This document shows, one piece after another, positions 21,926 through 33,166 of a DNA stretch of 64,000 bases (position 1 is its first letter; each line of letters begins with the position of its first letter). The notes under the pieces are model-generated. The model made no database searches, was not told the DNA's origin, and worked only from the letters and a program-made list of their open reading frames with translations. Location: contig BTPG01000004.1 of NCBI GenBank assembly GCA_036245525.1, positions 21,385,755-21,449,754 on the forward strand. The letters run 5' to 3'. The DNA comes from Semisulcospira habei (lineage: Eukaryota > Mollusca > Gastropoda > Semisulcospiridae). The position numbers and the translations under genes were made by a program.

Positions 21926-21991
21926 CTATTTATTTAAATTATTTATTCATGTTTTTGGGTAATATAGGTTTTGTACATACACATACACATA

Positions 21992-23669
21992 CACTCCTTA
22001 CGGAAAACACTGCTGTACTAAACAGATGGACTGAGTACTGCCGAGACTTGTATAACTACAAGACTGAGCCTGACACCAGCATCCTCCAAAACAACCAGGC
22101 TGGGGCCAGGAAGGCTGAAGACCTGCCAGTGTTAGCTGAAGAGGTGGAAGCAGCCGTACGCGGCCTGAAGGGAGGAAAGTCTCCAGGTGTAGACAACATA
22201 CCTGCTGAACTGTTGAAACATGGAGGAGAAGTAACAACGAAGGTCCTCACTACACTCTGTCAAAAGATCTGGGAGCAAAAGAAATGGCCAGTAGAATGGA
22301 CACAGTCTCTAGTGATCCCGCTCCCCAAGAAAGGAAACCTGAAACAGTGCCAGAACTACAGAACTATCAGTCTGATAAGTCACCCTAGCAAAGTAATGCT
22401 TAGAATCATTCTCAACCGCCTCAAAACTTTCGCCGAGGAACTGCTGGCAGAAGAACAGGCTGGCTTCAGAGTTGGAAGAAGCACTGTAGAGCAGATTTTC
22501 AACTGCCGCGTCCTGATCGAGAAACATCTGCAGCATCAGCGCGAACTCTACCACAACTTCATTGATTTCAGGAAAGCATTTGATCGCGTCTGGCACGACG
22601 GACTCTGGCAAGTCATGAGATCGTTCAACATAGAGGAGGGACTGATCCAAATGATAGAAGCGCTTTACAAGAACGCCTGCAGCGCAGTTCTACTTAACAA
22701 TCAGTCAGGCGAGTTCTTCAGGACGACGATCGGTGTCCGTCAAGGATGCCTGCTCTCTCCTGTCCTTTTCAACATATTCCTGGAGAAGATCATGCAGGAA
22801 ACCCTCCACGACCACCATACTTCAATCTCTATTGGTGGCAGATCCCTGTGCAATCTTCGATTCGCAGACGACATTGACCTCATGGCAGGCAGCAATAGTG
22901 AGCTCCAAAACCTGACAGACAAACTTTCAAGTAGCGCAGGGTCTTATGGCATGGAGATCAGTACGGATAAAAGCAAAGTGATGATCAACACCACAAGCGA
23001 CAGCAGCAGCAACATTCACATGAACGGCCAGAAGCTAGAAGAGGTCAATAGCTTCAAGTACTTGGGAGCCACCCTGTCCAAAGACGGTAGTTGCATAGCA
23101 GAGATCCGTATCAGGATAGGTACAGCAACATCCGCAATGGCCAGGCTGGACAGGATATGGCGAAGTAACTCCATCAGCTTCACCATCAAGTACAGGCTTT
23201 ACAAGTCCCTCGTAGTGTCTATTCTACTCTACGGCTGTGAGACTTGGACACTGCTTGCAGACACAGAAAAGAAAATCCAGGCCTTTGAGAACAAGTGCCT
23301 GAGGAAGTTGCTCCGCATCTCGTACCGCGAGCACAAGACCAACGAATATGTACGGAGCATCGTCACTTCCCTGGTGGGCCCACATGAACCCCTTCTGGCA
23401 ACTGTGAAACGGCGCAAGCTTGCTTGGTTTGGCCACGTGACCCGACACAACACCTTGTCCAAGACTATCCTCCAAGGCACTCTCGAAGGAAGTCGTCGGC
23501 GAGGTCGTCAGAGAAAGAGTTGGGTCGCAAACATAAAAGAATGGACCGAACTCGAGATGCCAGACTTGCTTGCCACCGCCCAAAATAGAACTCAGTGGAG
23601 AGCACTGTCTGTTGCTGCTGCCTTTCAGTCCCCCCAACGCCCAGTTCGGGCAAGGGACTGATGATGATG
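21992..23669 (+). mobile_element. RTE-clade LINE, long 5'-truncated copy
   Basis: Inserted into the tandem array at 21991/21992; the 3' (TGATG)n tail is cut by the N gap. It lacks the endonuclease part. It is nearly identical to 5712-6495 over the shared region. Confidence 0.88.
22006..23661 (+). pseudogene. RTE reverse transcriptase, intact RT domain, endonuclease missing
   Basis: Continuous frame of about 550 codons. Motifs in order are IPLPKKG, NYRTISLISHPSKVML, EQAGFRVGRSTVEQI, the catalytic FIDFRKAFDRVWH, GVRQGCLLSPVLFN and LRFADDIDLMAG, then the C-terminal FKYLGATLSKDG and RRGRQRKSW blocks. Both catalytic aspartate sites are present. The N-terminal APE-type endonuclease is absent because of 5' truncation. 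The ATG at 21949 lies in flanking repeat DNA and is not a real start. Confidence 0.9.
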
Positions 23670-24169
23670 NNNNNNNNNNNNNNNNNNNNNNNNNNNNNNN
23701 NNNNNNNNNNNNNNNNNNNNNNNNNNNNNNNNNNNNNNNNNNNNNNNNNNNNNNNNNNNNNNNNNNNNNNNNNNNNNNNNNNNNNNNNNNNNNNNNNNNN
23801 NNNNNNNNNNNNNNNNNNNNNNNNNNNNNNNNNNNNNNNNNNNNNNNNNNNNNNNNNNNNNNNNNNNNNNNNNNNNNNNNNNNNNNNNNNNNNNNNNNNN
23901 NNNNNNNNNNNNNNNNNNNNNNNNNNNNNNNNNNNNNNNNNNNNNNNNNNNNNNNNNNNNNNNNNNNNNNNNNNNNNNNNNNNNNNNNNNNNNNNNNNNN
24001 NNNNNNNNNNNNNNNNNNNNNNNNNNNNNNNNNNNNNNNNNNNNNNNNNNNNNNNNNNNNNNNNNNNNNNNNNNNNNNNNNNNNNNNNNNNNNNNNNNNN
24101 NNNNNNNNNNNNNNNNNNNNNNNNNNNNNNNNNNNNNNNNNNNNNNNNNNNNNNNNNNNNNNNNNNNNN
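23670..24169. other. Assembly gap, 500 N
   Basis: Exactly 500 N, a scaffold spacer. It begins inside the TGATG tail of the RTE copy. Reading frames across it are artefacts. Confidence 1.
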
Positions 24170-24538
24170 CTGACACAGATAAACACACACATGCGATAGC
24201 GGCCTCCCCGCGCCACTAAACCGCGCACAGCTAGATGCTAGTCTGCCATGGAATTAGACTAGACTTGTATAGCGATCCCGCAACCACCGCGCGCGCGGGT
24301 CGACGCGAAGAAACCACAGCACTGCCACGCCTCGCGAGCGCCCAATGCTGTGTCTATCGACGGCATCCCGTCTGGCCAGCCGAGTCCATGGGGTCATGGA
24401 TATTACATAATGCGGCTTGCTGGAATGCCAGCGGTATATTACATGCGTTCATAAATTTTTAATGTTAGAAGAGAATGCAGACTATCCGGGAAATGCCGCA
24501 TAAGGCATGGAGTGCTACATGTAAAAATAAAAATAAAA
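24170..24538. other. GC-richer stretch, nothing recognised
   Basis: CpG-containing sequence (about 24200-24400) after the gap. No exon or promoter motif that I can support. Confidence 0.4.

Positions 24539-24594
<56 letters not shown>
24539..24594. repeat. (AG)n microsatellite
   Basis: Left boundary of a chain of LINE insertions in GA arrays. Confidence 0.97.
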
Positions 24595-24600
<6 letters not shown>

Positions 24601-24679
24601 TCAATGAATCAATGAAACTTTATTTTACAACGGTTAAGGCATTGACATCGTCATTGACACAGCCATTTTACAAACCTGC
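24595..24679 (-). mobile_element. LINE-B 3' end, very short copy between GA runs
   Basis: Minus-strand 3' end matching 27646-27735: a (TTCATTGA)n tail and then AAATAAAGTTTCATTG on the element strand. It is flanked by GA on both sides. Confidence 0.85.
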
Positions 24680-24837
24680 AGAGAGAGAATGAATGAAACT
24701 TTATTACATAACGGTAGAAGTTTTGACAGGTACAAATACGTCATTTTTCAAACTTGCCGTTGCTAACATACTACAACATGAAATATACTGAAGACAAGCG
24801 AAAAAATATTTAACGCAAACAAAGATCATAACTAAAT

Positions 24838-25257
24838 AAATAATAATAAATAATACCGTTATTATATAGGCGCTTTTTCTCAATTTTTGGGGAAATCGAC
24901 TCAAAGCGCCGCGCCTGAAACCCAACACACACACTCACGAAACAGACACGGATTTACGCCATTTAAGACAAACACAGTACAAGACAAACGAAGGGCCAGT
25001 CAGCTACTGAAGTTACAGAGAATTTTGATCGCTTGTATTTGAAATTTGTAAAGTGGCCTGAGACCGGTACCAAGGTGTGGGGGGTGGGGGGGGGGGTGGA
25101 AGAACCGGAGTACCCGGAGAAAGAACCCCCGACAGTCCGCCCGAATTAACGGTGACACTTACCAGAGGAGAAAAGTCCAACGCCGGAACCCGGTATCGAA
25201 CCGCGCACCTTTGGCATTGGTGGCAGGCGCCTTAACCACTGCGCCACGGACCGCCCC
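24838..25257 (-). repeat. tRNA-derived SINE nested in LINE-A
   Basis: The minus-strand head reads GGTCCGTGGCGCAGTGGTTA (A box) and GGTTCGATACC (B box, 25191-25201), then a body and an (AAT)n tail at the left. The LINE-A copy at 62427-63098 lacks it: there AACTAAATAAGTACAGACA is continuous. Related copies are at 35104-35543 and 40949-41357. Confidence 0.85.
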
Positions 25258-25625
25258 ATAAGTACAGACACACGCAGTACAGGACAGAAAATGATACTAA
25301 GGTTACAATAAACAATACAAACAAAGGAAATAACACTCCTCAGCACAAATTACGTAGGGAAAAGAAAAAAAAAAGAAAAAAAAAAAAAGGAAACAAACAA
25401 ACAAAACAACCCCCCCGCCAAAAAAAAAAAAAAAAAAAAAAAAAAACAACAACAAACAAACGAAAAAACCAAAAAAAAAACATATCATAGCACGGCAAAA
25501 ACAAGCACAAAGTACCAAGAATCAAACATACATACACACACGTTTACAGCCGTGTAAATGCACGTACTAACATATATACATTTATATAACCTTTCATCAA
25601 AATGACAGGATAAAAAATAATATAT

Positions 25626-27631
25626 CTAAGCAGTTTCCATCAGGTATATGTGTAGTTTTGTTTTAAAGGAGGCAAGGTGGGTTAGTGTTTTTAAATGTTG
25701 AGGAAGTGAATTCCATAAAAGTGGCCCCGAAAAGGCTAGGCTTGATTTGAATAAGTCAATGCGAGGTAGTGGTAATGGAAGAGTACTGTTCCTCGAGGAC
25801 CTTTCACACTGTCGTTGTGGAGTAAATAGAGTTAGTGGAGTTAGATACTGTGGAGCTTTCTTGTGGAGAATTTTAAACATAAGTATGCACTTGTTGTAAA
25901 CGAGTTGTTGACGAAGGCCAAGAAGTTTGAGACTTTGCAGTTTTTCAGCGGTAGGAATGGGTTTTATATCTACATTTTTAATGGCTCTTTTGTAAAGTGA
26001 ATTTAGTTTTTTGATATGCACATCACCGTTACCATCCCAAACAGTGGAGATGTAATCAACATGGGATCTAATGTGCGCATGAAAAAACATTTTTCGTGTA
26101 CTTATGTCAGTCACACTTCTCAACTGTGATAAAAGAAATATATTTTTTGATATCTTCTTACAGATGTTAGTCACATGTTTCTCCCAACTTAGCTGCTCAT
26201 CTATACGTATTCCAAGGAAGGTGAGTTCATGAACTTGTTCAATAGGTTGACAGTTAAGACTGAGCGTTAGTGGAGGGAGGTGAAGTTGATGTTTTTGTCG
26301 TGAGGTGATTAACATGCTCTTCGTCTTATCAGGATGTAGTACCATGTGGTTTTTACAGCACCAATCAGAAACATCGTCAAGACTGGATTGTAAATGAGGA
26401 CTAATATCATGACTGTTCTTACCAGGAAAGTGAAGGCTTGTATCGTCCGCAAAGAGATTACAATTAACGTTAGGGTCGGAAATATGTAAAGGAAGGTCAT
26501 TTATGAAAAGTAAAAATAGGAGGGGTCCTAGAATTGATCCTTGAGGAACTCCAAATTTAACATGGCCTTGCATAGAGTACTGACCATGGACGTATACGTT
26601 TTGCTTTCGGTCTTCCAAATAGGATCTGAGAAAAGTTATTGTAGTTTCGTCCATGTGGTATATTGTAAGCTTTTGTAAGAGAATCTCATGGTCTACAAGA
26701 TCAAAAGCTTTTTTAAGATCTAGGAAAACTGCTCCCGACATTAAATTTTTATTAATTGACTCTAGCCAGCAATCTACAATATGTGTGAGTGCTGACTGGC
26801 ATGAATGGGTCGGGCGAAAACCGGACTGATGAATGTTTAGTAAATTACTCTTCTCAAGGAAATTAAGAAGATGCTTGTGAATGTGCCGCTCTAATGGCTT
26901 TGACAAGACTGATAGCAAAGAGATCGGTCGGTAATTATGAATATCTTCAAGGTTTTTAGTTTTGGGGATGGGAACTACCTTTGCTTCCTTCAGGACTGTA
27001 TGAAAAGTACTTTTATTTATACACAGATTAAAAATGTATGTAAGGGATTGTATTGTGTAAGGCAATGACAATTTTAGCGATTGGTTATCGATATCATCAA
27101 TCCCTCTACTTTTCTTATTCGGCATGTCAGAAATATACTTGCCGACTTCTGCTATTGATATATTAGGAATTACGAATTTTTGTGCTATATTTGTTGCTTC
27201 GCTGAAAGATCTCAGAAGACTTGAGATACTATATTGCGTACTGATATTTGATGCCGATTGAGCTAGATTTTCGGCGGCTGATAGGAAATACTTGTTAAAT
27301 TTGTCTGAAGTTAAATGAGATAGTATTTCTGGGGCTGTTTTTCCTTTAGTAATAGCATTTAGTGCTCTCCAAATGGATGCTGTGTCACGGTTTTCTGAGA
27401 TCATTTGGTTGAAGAATGCTTTTTTGGCAGCCCTTACCAGATATGTTACTTGATTACGTTGTTTTTTGTAGTCATCAAAGCGTTTTTCTTTTCTAAGTTT
27501 GTCTCTGAGCGACATAGCATTTTTAATGTCTAATGTTAACCAGGGCGGCATGGTAGCATGTTCAACGCGTTTTACTCTGAGGGGCGCGTGCTTGTTAAGG
27601 ACTCCGAGGAACAGACTCATCCAGCAAGACA
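25626..27631 (-). pseudogene. LINE-A reverse transcriptase, intact RT, 5' part missing
   Basis: Open frame of about 668 codons on the minus strand. In order it has PPWLT, VPIPKTKN, NYRPISLLSVLSKPLE, SGFRPTHSCQSAL, the catalytic FLDLKKAFDLVDH, GVPQGSILGPLLF and NLFADDTSL (FADD about residue 401 of the open frame). It ends in a C-terminal tail at SFKTKLHIYLMETA. This is a CR1/L2-group reverse transcriptase. The endonuclease is missing because the copy is truncated at the GA run; the track start lies in microsatellite sequence. No stop interrupts the RT, so the copy is young. Confidence 0.9.
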
Positions 27632-27645
27632 AGGCAGAGAGAGAG

Positions 27646-29459
27646 AGAATCAATGAATCAATGAATCAATGAATCAATGAAACTTTATTTTACAACGGTT
27701 TAGGCATTGACATCGTCATCGACACAGCCATTTTACAAACCTGCCGTTGCTAACAACTACAAGACTAACTACAAATATACATACATATAAGTAAACATAA
27801 TACTTGCAAAGAGATGACAACACTATTCACATAGACAGACATATTCATAGACTCACAGACACCCCCCACCCCACCCACCCCCCTTCACACATAGAGCTAA
27901 GTAGTCCAAATGATAGATGAAAAGGATAACAGACTTAATTGGGAATAAATTGGACCCAGCATAAAAAGAAACATATAATACAAGTGGTTAAGTCATCCCT
28001 ACGAGTGATCCACAAAATATTTGCAGATACCCTTTTTAAAACAGGCTAGCGAGGAGGCGGATTTTACATGGTCGGGAAGAGCATTCCAGATAAGTGCCCC
28101 TGAGAAGGATAAGCTAGTTTTATATAGATCGATCCTTGGTTTTGGGACTATGAAAAGCTTTCTGATGTTTCCAAGCTTGGACTCAGACTTACGGAACAAA
28201 GTGGAGATGTACTCAGGTGTTTTGCGTTTCCACACTTTCAACATAAAGATTGCTTTGTTATATTTAAAATGATCTTGAAGTGGCAGGAGACCTGCTTTTG
28301 AGAGCATTTCTTCAGTGCTTAGGTGTGGATCAGGGCAGATTATTTTGGCCGCTCGTCTGTGTAGGGAATTGAGTCTCTTTAAATGGACCTCACTACACCC
28401 ATCCCATACCGATGACGCGTAATCGATATAAGAACGTATGTGAGCGTTATAAAATAGTTTACGGGTATCTGAATCAGTATAATATTTCAGTTTTGATAAC
28501 ATAAAGAGATTTTTGGCTACTATTTTGCATAAGGCGTCTGTATGAGCTTGCCATTTTAGCTGACTGTCGATTGTAATCCCCAGTACTCGATGTTCATTTA
28601 CCTGTTCTACCTGACTACCTTTAAGTGAAAGGTTAAGTAATAGAGGCATTATCTGCTGTTTTTGGCGCGTGGCGACTACCATCGATTTCGTTTTGGCTGG
28701 ATGAACAACCATAGAATTGTTTATACACCAAGCTGATACTTCATGAAGACTTTGTTGTAGGTTGTCGGAAATTACCTGTATATCTTTACTAGTAGTATGA
28801 ACTGAGGTGTCGTCAGCAAAAAGGTCGCATTGTACATCTTGGCAAGTAATATGTAGAGGCAAATCATTGATAAATAAGCAAAACAGTAGAGGGCCCAGTA
28901 CAGACCCTTGGGGCACACCGAAGCTTACATCTTTGAAAGAGGAGTATGAGCCATGAACAAGAACCTTTTGTTTTCTTTTAGTAAGGTAAGATGTGAAAAA
29001 AGCAACTGCGTCTCCGTTATTGAGGTATGTGTGAAGCTTAGCAGTCAGAATAGTATGGTTAATCAGATCAAAAGCATTCTTAAAATCCAGATAGACTACT
29101 CCTGTTAACTGTGACTTATTCATACCCTTGAGCCATGTGTCAACAAGGCGTGTAAGTGCTGTGTGGCATGAATGCTGCGGACGAAATCCGGATTGGAAAG
29201 GGTGCAGGAGCTTACGGTTTTCTAGGTAAGCAAGCAGGTGTTTATGAACGTGCCTTTCCAGTGGTTTGGACAAAACAGATAATAAAGAAATAGGCCCATA
29301 ATTATTAGGGTCAGAACGATCTTTTGTTTTTGGAAGTGGAATTACTTTGGCATATTTAAGTTCGTTAGGAAAAGTGTTATGCTGGATACAGAGATTATAA
29401 ATATAAGTTAAGGATTCTACAATGTATGGGAGAGACAGTTTAAGTATTTTCGGGCTGAT

Positions 29460-29461
<2 letters not shown>
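27646..29461 (-). mobile_element. LINE-B (CR1/L2-group), 5'-truncated, between GA arrays
   Basis: The 3' tail (TTCATTGA)n abuts GAGAGAGAGA at 27632-27645. The 5' truncation abuts (AG)n at 29464. It is a different family from LINE-A but has the same insertion setting and orientation. Confidence 0.88.
27999..29461 (-). pseudogene. LINE-B reverse transcriptase, partial
   Basis: The frame is open from the truncation at 29461 to the stop at 27999. Motifs are VIPLPKTKDRSDPNNY, GPISLLSVLSKPLERH, FQSGFRPQHSCHTAL, the catalytic VYLDFKNAFDLINH, FGVPQGSVLGPLLF and DLFADDTSVH. The usual NYRPIS is NYGPIS here. The endonuclease and the N-terminal RT fingers are lost with the 5' end. Confidence 0.88.

Positions 29462-29463
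<2 letters not shown>

Positions 29464-29522
<59 letters not shown>
29464..29522. repeat. (AG)n microsatellite
   Basis: Right boundary of the chain of GA-embedded LINEs. Confidence 0.97.
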
Positions 29523-29528
<6 letters not shown>

Positions 29529-29639
29529 GTCATATTTAGAGTATTACGTCAGTGTCTGCGTGGCGACAGAGTTGCCTCTTTACGTCATCGCCACTGTCTG
29601 ACTTTCTCTAGAATATATATATATATATATATATATTTA

Positions 29640-30170
29640 GTGTTTTAATTCTTTTCTGAAAATAATTAATTTTTTTCTAAAGAAATTGAAAGGACTCAAA
29701 GCTGGCTAACGAACTCATTCAATGTCTTTCTCCAAACTAGCTATATGCAAAAGTTTAAGTAAATATGACAAAAACTGATTACGGACTCTAATCTGGGTCA
29801 ACCGACTTCCTATAAACGATTGTTTATGTCTTCAATGAGACATTCAATTACAATATGCTCGGAGGCTCTCTTAGCCACCCACTTAAGAAAGTATTTCGCC
29901 AAGTTTCAAGCTTGTGTGTACAGAAATATCGGAGATTCTATTGTTTACATACATATGCACACGTATTCATACATACATACATACATGCGCACACACAAAG
30001 AAACGCACATACGGCGCTTCGCACCAAATGTACGTTCAGCAGCGACGTTAGCGTAACTAGACATGACGTAATTTTTATATTGTTACTTCAATTGTTAGAG
30101 ATTTAGCCTGCCCGCCTCTGACATCGTGGACATGCTGTTAAATTCGCCCCACCGCAACCCCTCCTAAAAG
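29640..30170 (-). repeat. Dispersed repeat K, copy 3 (inverted)
   Basis: The reverse complement matches 730-1170 through the AGTCCGTAAT, GAGAGCCTCCG and ACGTAC blocks and the GGTGGGGCGAATT end, and matches 10680-10760 at TTGAATGAGTTCGTTAGCC. An AT dinucleotide run lies at about 29611-29636. Confidence 0.7.
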
Positions 30171-30600
30171 TCCCTTCTATAAATAGAAGGGACTTAAAAA
30201 TAAAAATCTATGATTTGTAGAGACTGTAGATTTCCAAGTCACAGTCTGATCTGCAATATTTTGACTGCTGTCGTTTACTGGAAAAGATTAACAACACTCA
30301 CTCAGTCATTCACCTTTTTTTTCAGTTTCTGTCAAAGAAGCTAACAAAATGAAATTGATCGACTGTGGCATGTCAGGAGTAGTGCCAGCTTACAAGCGCG
30401 TGTCCTTGTCTGGGAATTTAATATATGTAAAACCTATCCGTCAACCAAGCCACCGTCTTACAATACACTATGTGCGCCGCTGGCTTTGTTTTCACTGCCG
30501 TACAAGGCTGGATTACGATCCAAGGAAACGCATACAGGCAATTTCCATTTTAAAACATTTTGGGGTCGAGCAGGCAGATATTGTTTCCCTGTGAAAGAAA
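30171..30600. other. No feature recognised
   Basis: Contains a small palindrome, CCCTTCTATAAATAGAAGGG (30172-30191). A short open frame (30349-30594) has no recognisable domain. Confidence 0.4.
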
Positions 30601-30612
30601 AAACCCAAACAC

Positions 30613-30613
30613 A

Positions 30614-30686
<73 letters not shown>

Positions 30687-30699
30687 ACAGTCACACATA

Positions 30700-30748
<49 letters not shown>
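30613..30748. repeat. Two (AC)n arrays
   Basis: AC runs at about 30613-30681 and 30702-30748 separated by TCACACACAGTCACACATAC. Confidence 0.97.
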
Positions 30749-30751
<3 letters not shown>

Positions 30752-30836
30752 TTAGTGGGTCAATTGAAAACAGCTTGTCGACGCAAAAGAAGCTCTCTAA
30801 TTCTCTCAGACTTTTCAAACGTCTCTGTTTCCGTTC

Positions 30837-30910
30837 GTGTGCTGATCTGTGATTTTGCCGGACCTTCCGGCTTGGCAGCCGGAAGGTTCACAATCACAGA
30901 CCAGCACACA
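30837..30910. repeat. Hairpin family C, CCGGACC variant
   Basis: GTGTGCTGATCTGTGATTTT pairs with ATCACAGACCAGCACAC. The inner stem CCTTCCGGCT/AGCCGGAAGG differs from other family C copies but is self-complementary. Confidence 0.88.
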
Positions 30911-31522
30911 TGGGTTTAAAATCGTAGTGGAGTCCAAAAATACGTACCGGCGCAAATGTTAGAGAGCCCAAGTCGAATCGATTGAACGAGTTCTGGTCGT
31001 CTGGAGCTTAAAGGTCTCCATTGGTGGAGGTAGCATCTTTGGCCCAGAGGGTTACGGCTCAAAACAGCGGACCAATCGGGATCATACCAACTGAGTAAGC
31101 TTAGCAGCTATCCACAGTTAAACATAGACTCCACCCCCCACCCACCCACACACACAAAGTAGACACCCAGCGAACCAATACCTCTACAAATGAATACAAT
31201 TTTGCAAAGTCAGCCAATCCAGCAACGTACAACAATCTAGCCAATCAACCGTTCGCCTGTCAATACAACCAACCTAATAACGTATGAATTAGCCATCTGC
31301 ACACAAACCAGTCAGGCAAGCAAGCAGGCAACCATCCATCCAACCAACTACCCAAGTAAGCAAGCATCCATCCAACCAACTACCCAAGTAAGCAAGCAAA
31401 CAAGCAGTTAGCAAAGAAACCAACAAATAATCAGTCGTCCGACTAGTCAGTGGTCCAGCCCAGCGACAAAGCATCCAACCAGCCTATCCCATGTGCTACT
31501 GACGTGCATGTGAACTGGAAGG
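30911..31522. repeat. Degenerate tetranucleotide stretch (CAAG/CCAT/CAAC)
   Basis: 31200-31440 is built from CCAACCAACTACCCAAGTAA and GCAAGCA units, some duplicated exactly. The left part shows no feature. Confidence 0.7.
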
Positions 31523-31603
31523 TTAACTCTTTTGAGACGTGCCGCATCCGGATTCGCGGCGTAAAGCCGCGAATCGGGATGCGGCACGTCTCGAAAGAGT
31601 TAA
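31523..31603. repeat. Hairpin family D, 81-bp TTAA-bounded element
   Basis: TTAACTCTTTTGAGACGTGC runs to a CGCGGC centre and back to GCACGTCTCGAAAGAGTTAA. It shares its right TTAA (31600-31603) with the next element. Confidence 0.92.
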
Positions 31604-31808
31604 CCCCGTCACTGCCAGGCAATGCAAAATGGGTTTTGAAATCTCTGTTTATTCCACACCGAAGCGCCCCAGCCGTCCAAGCAACATAGAGCAGTGGTAT
31701 CAGCAAAAGGCATAGATCCTCATCAGCCCCCGCAACTGCGGGGTCTCAGAGGATCTAGAGCTCTTGCAGTTGGCTGGCGTTCAGTTTTCTCGGCAGTCAA
31801 TGAGTTAA
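31600..31808. repeat. Hairpin family B, TTAA-bounded element
   Basis: TTAACCCCGTCACTGCC to GGCAGTCAATGAGTTAA. The central hairpin is CATAGATCCTCATCAGCCCC with GGGGTCTCAGAGGATCTAG (31706-31764). Confidence 0.85.
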
Positions 31809-31810
31809 TA

Positions 31811-31908
31811 CACTGACGAGCAAAAGAAATGCGACTTTTTTGGAGTTATCGGAAACACAAAAGCGTTTTCTATGATTCTAAAAATGTCGATTTCTTTTGC
31901 TGGTCATT
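31811..31908. repeat. Hairpin family F
   Basis: GACGAGCAAAAGAAATGCGA pairs with TCGATTTCTTTTGCTGGTC. It starts 2 bp after the previous element. A related copy is at 55822-55912. Confidence 0.85.
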
Positions 31909-31944
31909 CTATTTTTCATACGTGCGCTGGTAAACCGCAGGCCG

Positions 31945-31974
31945 TGACGGCCAGAATCACAGACCAGTACACAT
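31945..31974. repeat. Hairpin family C, half copy
   Basis: Only the right arm, AATCACAGACCAGTACACAT, is preserved. Confidence 0.6.
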
Positions 31975-32198
31975 GCACATACTTGAGGTTGAAACTGCCA
32001 GTTGGAGACCTTTAAAAAAAAAAAAAAACAGGGACGACCATCGATCAGTCTTCTTCCTGTGTTTTTGGGCGGGATCGGCTGGGTCTCCATTTGTCTCGCT
32101 CGCTCCACGGCGGATATTGAAATCGCTTTCAGAATCTGTGTACGAATGGGGAAGGAATTAGGTTGGAACATCCTGTGATCTGCCGCTGGAGTTCGTCT

Positions 32199-32237
32199 GC
32201 AAGAGGCCTCGATTCTCATGAGAATCCAGGCCTCTTG
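32199..32237. repeat. Short hairpin, CAAGAGGCC type
   Basis: GCAAGAGGCCT and AGGCCTCTTGC enclose GATTCTCATGAGAATC, itself a palindrome. It resembles family B ends. Confidence 0.85.
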
Positions 32238-33160
32238 CTTGCATGAAATCGGCTGCATTTTCATCCTCAAATTGGGTAGAAATCTGGGAACATTTCTACA
32301 TCTGGGCTGGGACATCCTTTGGAAGGTCAGTAGGGGAGGGTTTTTGTGTGTATGGGGTAGGATTAGTTTGAAAAAGAAAATGTGTTTTAAGTAGCTGTCT
32401 TGAACGGTCTGCCGATTTGTCTTCTGCCGGATACTGAAAACGATTTCGGAATCCGTAGAGAAGAACCCTACGGAGAAAAAAAAACACGCTTAGAAAATAC
32501 AGTTACAACACAATTTATTATTCAGTATCGTAGAAGAAATGTGGCAACTCTTCGATAATGAAGATAAGTAGCGACTGATCTATATACTTGTTTGTCTATT
32601 TATAAATTGTGTTTTAAGCGTGTTTCTTTCTCTGTTGGGTTCTTCTCTTGGCAGTCATCTTTTGGGTCTAGATTTCGGAATCCGTGTATTCGAGGTGTGT
32701 GTGTGGGGGGGGGGGGAGGGGGGGGATTAGGTTTGAACGTCTTGTAATCAGATGACTGGGGGAGACTGCATGATCTTGTAGAAGTTTAAGTTCTAGGCGG
32801 CAAGCTTTTTTCTGAAATCATCATTGAACTAACATGGTCGACACATAATTATTTGAATAACTGTGTGAAGCTTGTCAGCTAGTTAGTTAGTTATTTTGGT
32901 GTAACGCAGAGCAGGCAACTAAGGCTATCTCAAGGAGGTTGTAGCCTGTTAGGACGTAATGAGAAGGAAGGAAGAATAATTAAAAGAAACGACGATTACT
33001 CGGTAGACAAAACGACCTTGCTGGCTAAGAGGTAGTGCCTGATAAACATAACTGTTGCATTTACCCATTGTGAAGATATTGCGTTTTATGTCTTGTAAAT
33101 TCAACGTCAAGGACCCCAGGCGTCTAAGGAACATGGATATACAGTGGGGAAAAATTTCAG
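32238..33160. other. Locally repeated non-coding sequence
   Basis: The block GGAT(A/T)(C/T)TGAAA(A/T)CG, ATTTCGGAATC(C/T)GT recurs near 32110, 32430 and 32670, suggesting a diverged local duplication. A G-run lies at 32705-32727. Confidence 0.5.
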
Positions 33161-33166
33161 CAAGAT

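Larger units (their letters stand above)
20290..21990 (+). repeat. Diverged tandem array, unit about 220-260 bp, interrupted
   Basis: The block (G/C)CAGA(A/G)CACC(C/T)A, a run of A and GACAT, TCTGTGCATGTTCATAAT and TATCCTTTAC recurs near 20306, 20521, 20740, 21063 and 21764. TTTATTTATTTG runs lie between. Spacing is lengthened by a SINE tail (20850-20905) and a LINE fragment (21255-21550). Confidence 0.75.
24688..27631 (-). mobile_element. LINE-A (CR1/L2-group), 5'-truncated, in a GA array
   Basis: Runs from the 3' tail beside GAGAGAG (24680-24687) to a 5' truncation at GA-rich 27632-27645. It contains the 3' untranslated region with a nested SINE (24838-25257) and the RT gene. A second, truncated copy is at 62427-63098. 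AC and A-rich tracts lie at 25370-25480. Confidence 0.88.

Noticed and set aside
22309..22650. Antisense frame in the RTE element
   Set aside because: Shadow of the reverse transcriptase on the other strand.
23224..24228. 334-codon frame spanning the N gap
   Set aside because: Joined only through N; the ends are antisense RTE and unrelated sequence.
25141..25260. tRNA gene on the minus strand
   Set aside because: Repeated three times with the same 400-bp body and (AAT)n tail; a SINE head.
31878..32315. 145-codon minus-strand frame
   Set aside because: Covers palindromes and an A-run; no splice support or domain.
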